Assembly (NCBI GenBank): GCA_015039465.1 | Contig: MU130157.1 | Location: 152,903 to 216,902 of the forward strand | Reading direction: 5' to 3' | DNA: 64,000 bases | Source of the DNA: Phlegmacium glaucopus | Taxonomy: Eukaryota; Basidiomycota; Agaricomycetes; Agaricales; Cortinariaceae | Part shown: in pieces, positions 59,013 through 64,000 of the stretch | Layout: each line of letters opens with the position of its first letter | Position numbering within the stretch: position 1 is the first letter of the stretch | Translations under genes and position numbers: made by a program | Notes under the pieces: generated by a model | What the model saw: only the letters and a program-made list of their open reading frames with translations | Databases searched by the model: none | What the model was told of the DNA's origin: nothing

Positions 59013-60403
59013 TCAAATCTGTGTAAAAGATGAATTCAGGTTTCCTGGAAAGTTTAACCGTTCCAAAATTAAGAAATTCACTTCAACTTATACAACACAG
59101 AAAACTAATGATTTGGATCAATTTTAAAGTGTGATCAAACTTTTTGAGTGTATTTTCAATTTATGGTTTGCACCAACAATCTAACAAGAAGTTCCTTAAA
59201 TCTTTTAGATTGATTTTCAACAATTTATTGTGCACAGACAAGCCCAAGGCCTAACGTGACTTAAACAACCAAAATTGCACACACTAAGGGACTCCTGTAC
59301 CATTGCTGTGACTAACACAATAAATTGCACACACTAAAGGAACTCTTGTTCCTTTGCTGTGACTAACAAAAACACCAACTTAACACCTCAACAACACTCA
59401 CAAGCTCTGTGACACTGTCACAAAGTCACAAAAACTCGCTCTCAAATATAATCGACTTGACTAAATCAAATAATATTTCTGCACCTCTTGTACACCTCTG
59501 AGAATTCAATAGTCTATTTTTCCTTGACCCACTTGCTAATTTCCAGCACTGGTTCAGAGCTGTACTCAATAGAAAATGTGGGGGGGAAGCAAGAGATATC
59601 AAAATCTACTGTAACTACAGTTCTGGTTGCCTTCATATACATACAAATATTTACCAAAGGGGAAATAGCTAGAAAAGTCTTTATACAATCTCTTTGAAAC
59701 AAATGATACAGCTGTCAGAGACAGGTAGATTAATTAATTGATTGATACTCTGGGCTACTCTGGGTTTGTGATTAATTAATCACTCCTACATCAACTCTGA
59801 GCCCAGAGTTATATTGGTTTCATATGTCTATCATTTATTTCCGATGATTTTTGGAACGTTCCAAAACTTTCCCACGGTATAAATCTCAACCGTTTAGTCT
59901 TGTATGAGCGCCTATTTGGAACTCCAAGTGATTCTCCCATGGTCTAAAACATCAGCATGCTTTGTGTGACTTTTCCCCCTGTGTTTAGGTACTGTTTCTG
60001 TATAATATAGAGTTATCATAGAGTTTATGGTTTTAACTCTTGACTATATTATTTTGTAGCATTGAATAAATAGTCATTTGACCATATTCAAAAACTACTA
60101 AGTGTTTGAGTCAACAGAAACAGTAATTAGCAGTTGTAGGGCATACAACTCCAATTCTGTTATTTAATATCAGTTGTATTTAACAGTTGGGTGCACTTAT
60201 TGATTTAATAATGCTGAAATAATAGACAAAATTTGCAAAATCCATGCATATGCAATTTGGAGTCATATCAGTGTTGACAATGAATGTGGACAATGCTAAA
60301 CATGGTGTCCTGCATTGTGCTGGTGGCATAGAAATGGCCCCCATGACATATAGCATTCTCTAGGGTGAACACAGCATGAGGAGTATTGGGCCTCATGATC
60401 CTT
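59013..60403. other. AT-rich spacer with a 50-bp tandem duplication
   Basis: At 59274-59323 and 59324-59373 a 50-bp unit starting ATTGCACACACTAA is repeated in tandem. A 62-codon minus frame (59514-59702) may be another relic of the JmjC family tail. TACTCTGGGC motifs recur near 59745-59810. No gene is supported. Confidence 0.4.
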
Positions 60404-63400
60404 TTAATTTTTTACTTTGATATGTGTCAGAAGAGGTAATGATGAAAATGCCATAACATCTCTGAAGCTCTCAGAATTATCCCTACTCCCCTTTTTTTGG
60501 GCCACCATCCACCACTTTAGCCCAGCTTTGGTATCCACATAGGTACCGAACCCATTGGAATCCACATGCCACCAACTTACTGCCCCAGTTGTACCTGCGA
60601 GTCCCCAGTGGAAGTCCCCTAAAGGTGGTGCTTGCTCCACTGTACATCTGGCTGCTCCCTTGGTGACACTCCAGGCGGCGGAATGAGTTGAAAATGAAAA
60701 CAACCCCATCCCTTTCTCAGGCATGGGGAAGTTCAGTGCATTTAATATTTTTCCACCTCCTTGGGAGGATTGAAGTAAAGTCCGTAGAGTACCCAGCCGG
60801 ACACCCTTCTCATAGCCCATGCTCTCCACGTTTCTGCCAATGCATTGATCTAATGATTTAAATCAGAACAATCATTGGTGGGGGTGGAAATATTCCACAT
60901 ACCTTGAATGTCAGTTACTATCGAGAGAGATGCAAGTGAGGATAAGCCTTTGGTATTAAATTTTATAACTGAGGAGGTAGGTCAGTAACCAGGATATGTT
61001 TTTGCTTCATGATCCTTTGTATTTCTTCAACCAATTTCTCCTCAAATTCATCTTCACTCATGATGCAGAAACACAAGTTTTCTATATCTGAGATATGGGG
61101 GGGCAAACCATTTACAAACCCAGCCTTGATCAGCCTGTCCAAGCTTTTCAAGACATCCAGATCCTCTTTGATCTGCATTAAATTAATTGTGAGAAATAAG
61201 GAGGCAGAAGGCATACGACATACATGAAGAGCTGGTGTGAATTCAAATATAGCCCCTCCAGGACTGTAACTCTTGACTGTTTCACCCATGTGCTTCTATA
61301 GAAAGGTCTGATGGAGTACGGAAGTGGGTAAAGAACTCCAGACCTCTGGCGCATCCTCCACATCAAGAGTGACTGGTTGCTGTGCCTGGGTTTGTGGTTA
61401 AACGTGGGTGGATAAAAGGAGGGACTTTTGGAGGTACAAATAGATTATCAATATTAACGGATGGCTCAAAGCTCACAGGCTGAGATAATATTGCTTTGGC
61501 CCTTTTGGTCCTCTTCCCTGGTTTTCGATGGGTTTGCATGGGCTTCTTTCATTTACCTAGGATTTTTTTTTGTTTTGAGGCTTGGAATGGTGTTCCTGGA
61601 TCTCCAGTTCACCATCGGACAACTCAGTGCCTTCCTGGTTATTGATTCCATCTGTACCATTGTTTACTCCATCATCTCCTTCCATATTCACGTCATCGCG
61701 CTCCTCAGGCTCGTTGTCCACCGCCATACTTACATCAGGCTCATCGACCACCATGTCCTGCTCCATGCTTAAGCTATCTTCTTTCTCGGAACCAACTACC
61801 ACCTGGCCCTCGTCCAAAACAACTGCACATTGGTGTATGGTAGGGAGGTGTGGGTTGCTTTGGAGTAGGTGGGGGAGGAGTAGGTTGCTTTGGGGTAGGT
61901 AGGGGAGGAGTAGATTGCTTTGGAGTAGGTGGGGGAGGAGTAGGTTGGTGTGGAGTAGGTGGGGGAAGAGTAGGCGGGGGAAGAGTAGGCGGGGGAGGTG
62001 TAGGTGGGGGAGGTGTAGGTAGGGGAGGTGTAGGTAGGGGAGGTGTAGGCGGGGGTGTCTGGGGTGGTTTCATCAGAAGGGCTGGATTGATGGACCATGT
62101 GGGGTATATGGAACTCATCAAGTCAACGACCATCTGGTTATTCAGCAGACTTTTGTGGTCCAATTGGAGATATGGGAAAAAATCATCCTCCCTGTTTGTC
62201 TCGTGTTCTTCTAACAGAGGTTGTTCAGCATAACTAACTATTTGGAAGCTAAAAAAACACACCATCTATCCTATACCACTCCAGGGCAGCCGTCCCTACC
62301 ATGCTGTTAGGCACCTTGCTCATCATGTCTTTCACTCCTGGCTGGATAGGGCCACCCTGAGCTATCTTGATCAGACCCTGCCAAATCTCTTTCTCAAACG
62401 ACCAGACTGAGGCATTCCGAGCCTTTCCCCATTGAATCCATAGCTAATAATACTTCATCAGTGGCCAACTAAATCAAGTATCTATATACATCACCATAAC
62501 AAGTTGAGCCCATGAAATATGATTCGCTGACAGCTTCTTGGTACTGAATAGTATCATTGGACCTGCAGCAATAGCCAACTCCAGTGGGCGCGACAGGGAA
62601 CCCCAACCAGATGAGAGTTCCACCAGCCCTTCACCAAATTCTTCAGCTACTTCTTTTGCTCCCCGGGGGATGTTCAAACGACCCTACCATTTGAATCAGA
62701 CATAGGGTGACTGGGAGAAAGAAAAAAGTTACCTGGAGAAGCCGCCGAATCGCCAAACATGCCAGGCCAATATTTGTGTATATCTGAGAAGAACTGCTTT
62801 TCCTCTGGCTCTGTTCACAAAATATATACAAATCCCTGCTTTTCAACTAAGCAGATGTGAGAGTGGCTTGGGGTTGGGAGCCGCTCTGCGTGCTGAACCC
62901 ATCATATTGGCTCGACAATTCAAGGACCTTGGCTGCCTTCCTCATCATTTCCACCCAATCAGGTATCCCCTGCATACCCATAAATGATCAGAAAGCCACA
63001 TCATCAAAAATATTAGGCACTCACAATAGTCTTTAGCCCTGAAACTGTAATCAGGGGATGAACAGCATCGCTGTCTATTTCTTCACAGTCAACCAATGAA
63101 CAAAAGATATCCAATAAACGGATTGTGAGGAGACGGGATGCCACGTGCAGATGTGAGCTAATCGAGACCAATGGAATCTCCCTCCTCAATACCCTGCAAT
63201 AAGCAATGCTGTTCTCATCGGTAGACCGGAAGGAGTTGACAAAGTCGTTCTCTAAGGCCACTATCGCTCCCTATCCAATTGTTAGTATAACAAACTCATA
63301 CATTACTCAACGACCGTACCTTTGTCAGCTCTGAAGACGAATCAAAGATATCCCTGATGCAAGTGAACCATGGTAGCCGCTTGAATATATCCAAATCTTG

Positions 63401-63423
63401 CAATCCTGGTTGAGGGGCAACAA
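60404..63423 (-). pseudogene. JmjC-like (cupin) family gene, copy A, inactivated
   Basis: A long multi-exon gene read right to left. N-terminal exons include LDIFKRLPWFTCIRDIFD, VALENDFVNSFRSTDENS and GIPDWVEMMRKAAKVLELS. After an in-frame TAG (62847-62849) come YIFCEQSQRKSSSSQIYTNI, LNIPRGAKEVAEEFGEGLVE and WIQWGKARNASVWSFEKEIW. A Pro-rich linker and an acidic stretch follow, then EFTPALHV (after a GT-AG intron, about 61295-61344), and VESMGYEKGVRLGTLRTLLQ. The JmjC-like core is CTVEQAPPLGDFHWGL and SWWHVDSNGFGTYVDTKAGL, where HVD is the metal-binding His-x-Asp. The protein then stops at 60404, without the distal His. One base is missing after TGACCTAC compared with copy B, giving an early stop after LVTDLPPQL. 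The Pro-rich and acidic parts also sit in different frames. The HVD core suggests an Fe(II)/2-oxoglutarate-type fold, but activity is not expected. Confidence 0.65.
61848..62062. repeat. 15-bp minisatellite encoding a Pro-rich linker
   Basis: Tandem variants of GTAGGTGGGGGAGGA, with TTGCTTTGG spacers in the left part. On the minus strand this reads as TPPLPTPPPPTPPPP in one frame, but all three minus frames are open. Unit length changes keep the frame. Confidence 0.75.
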
Positions 63424-63903
63424 ACCCATTGGAATCCACATGCCACCAACTTGCTGCCCCAGTTATACCCACAAGTCCCCAGCGGAAGTCCCCTAAAGGT
63501 GGTGCTTGCTCCACTGTACATCCTGCTGCTCCCTTGGTGACACTTCAGGTAGTGGAATTAGTTAAAAATGAAAACAACCCCATCCTTTTCTTAGGCATGG
63601 GGAAGTTCAGTGCATTTAATATTTTGCCACCTCCTTGGGAGGATTGCAGTAAAGTCCGTAGAGTACCCAGCCGGACACCCTTCTCATAGCCCATGCTCTC
63701 CACGTTTCTGCCAATGCATTGATCTAATGATTTAAATCAGAACAATCATTGGTGGGGGTGGAAATATTCCACATACCTTGAATGTCAGTTACTATTGAGA
63801 GAGATGCAAGTGAGGACAAGCCTTTCACATCAAATTTCAAAACTGAGGAGTGTAGGTCAGTAACCAGGATATGTTTTTGCTTCATGATCCTTTGTATTTC
63901 TTC
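63424..63903 (-). pseudogene. JmjC-like family gene, copy B, partial
   Basis: Nearly identical to copy A at 60548-61028, intron included; over 63631-63835 I count only a few differences. It reads through the LVTDL block where copy A is shifted, but has TGA in place of the Trp codon of AAWSVTKG (about 63543). The left edge falls in HVDSNGF, where the sequence jumps to the N-terminal exons of copy A. The right edge is cut by a hAT-type MITE at 63904. Confidence 0.75.
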
Positions 63904-64000
63904 TAGTGTTTGGAAGTCCGGTCCAGTCTGGTTTTTTGGTATTTTTGGACAGGACCGGTGATAGGACTGAAAATTGAATACCTATGGATTATTCATTTTT
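63904..64000. mobile_element. hAT-type MITE, left end only
   Basis: Begins TAGTGTTTGGAAGTCCGGTC, the same terminus as the element at 49919-50510, followed by the family's GGTATTTTTGGACAGGACCGG words. It interrupts copy B after the word TTTGTATTTCTTC, whose uninterrupted form is seen in copy A at about 61016-61028. The right end is outside the window. Confidence 0.8.

Noticed and set aside
61774..62265. Pro-rich 163-codon frame as a separate gene
   Set aside because: Part of JmjC-like copy A; its C-terminus is out of frame with the next block.
1..64000. CRISPR array or bacterial-type operons
   Set aside because: No regular direct repeats with spacers; genes are eukaryotic with introns.

Overview
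The window looks like nuclear DNA of a basidiomycete fungus, most likely an Agaricomycete. The evidence is dense genes with many 45-65 bp spliceosomal introns, conserved eukaryotic housekeeping proteins, and several proteins I know only as basidiomycete types without a function. I cannot name the species.

From 1 to about 38,000 the DNA is gene-rich, with short intergenic gaps and both strands used. In order: a DBP5-type DEAD-box RNA helicase (cut by the window start); a POF1-like NMN adenylyltransferase on a shared divergent promoter; a gene-poor 3.2 kb; a J-domain (Hsp40) protein; a basidiomycete protein of unknown function; a TSC13-type trans-2-enoyl-CoA reductase; a GBD/FH3 formin-like protein without FH2; a GMC oxidoreductase; a small basic protein with a U1-type zinc finger; an ENV7/STK16-like kinase; a large disordered protein; VPS39/VAM6 of the HOPS complex; an ankyrin-repeat protein; the mRNA export receptor MEX67; and another fungal protein of unknown function. 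DBP5 and MEX67, partners in nuclear mRNA export, lie about 32 kb apart with no sign of a cluster. VPS39 and the ENV7-like kinase both relate to the vacuole, but this also looks like chance.

Between 38,000 and 40,000 the character changes. A broken N-terminal fragment of an MFS transporter is joined directly to a decayed, inverted copy of the 3' end of the ankyrin gene (parent at 28,900-29,873). The copy keeps the parent's introns, so it arose from DNA and not from mRNA.

From 40,000 to the end the DNA is AT-rich and I found no intact gene. It holds at least six hAT-like non-autonomous transposons, most with 8-bp target duplications and one nested in another. It also holds elements with TACTTTAC-type termini, a pair of LTR-like direct repeats inserted in a palindromic element, arrays of C6/G6 hairpins, minisatellites, telomere-like stretches and two tRNA-like sequences. 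The last 6 kb carries three broken copies of a JmjC-like (cupin) gene family on the minus strand, two of them nearly identical where they overlap.

The most useful observations are three introns that only make sense with GC-AG ends (two in VPS39, one splitting a zinc finger), the segmental duplication at 38.9 kb, the hAT elements filled with copies of their own subterminal motif, and the recently duplicated JmjC pseudogenes with different inactivating changes. I saw no clearly new biochemical system. Exon structures were read by eye, so protein lengths are estimates unless exon sums are given.
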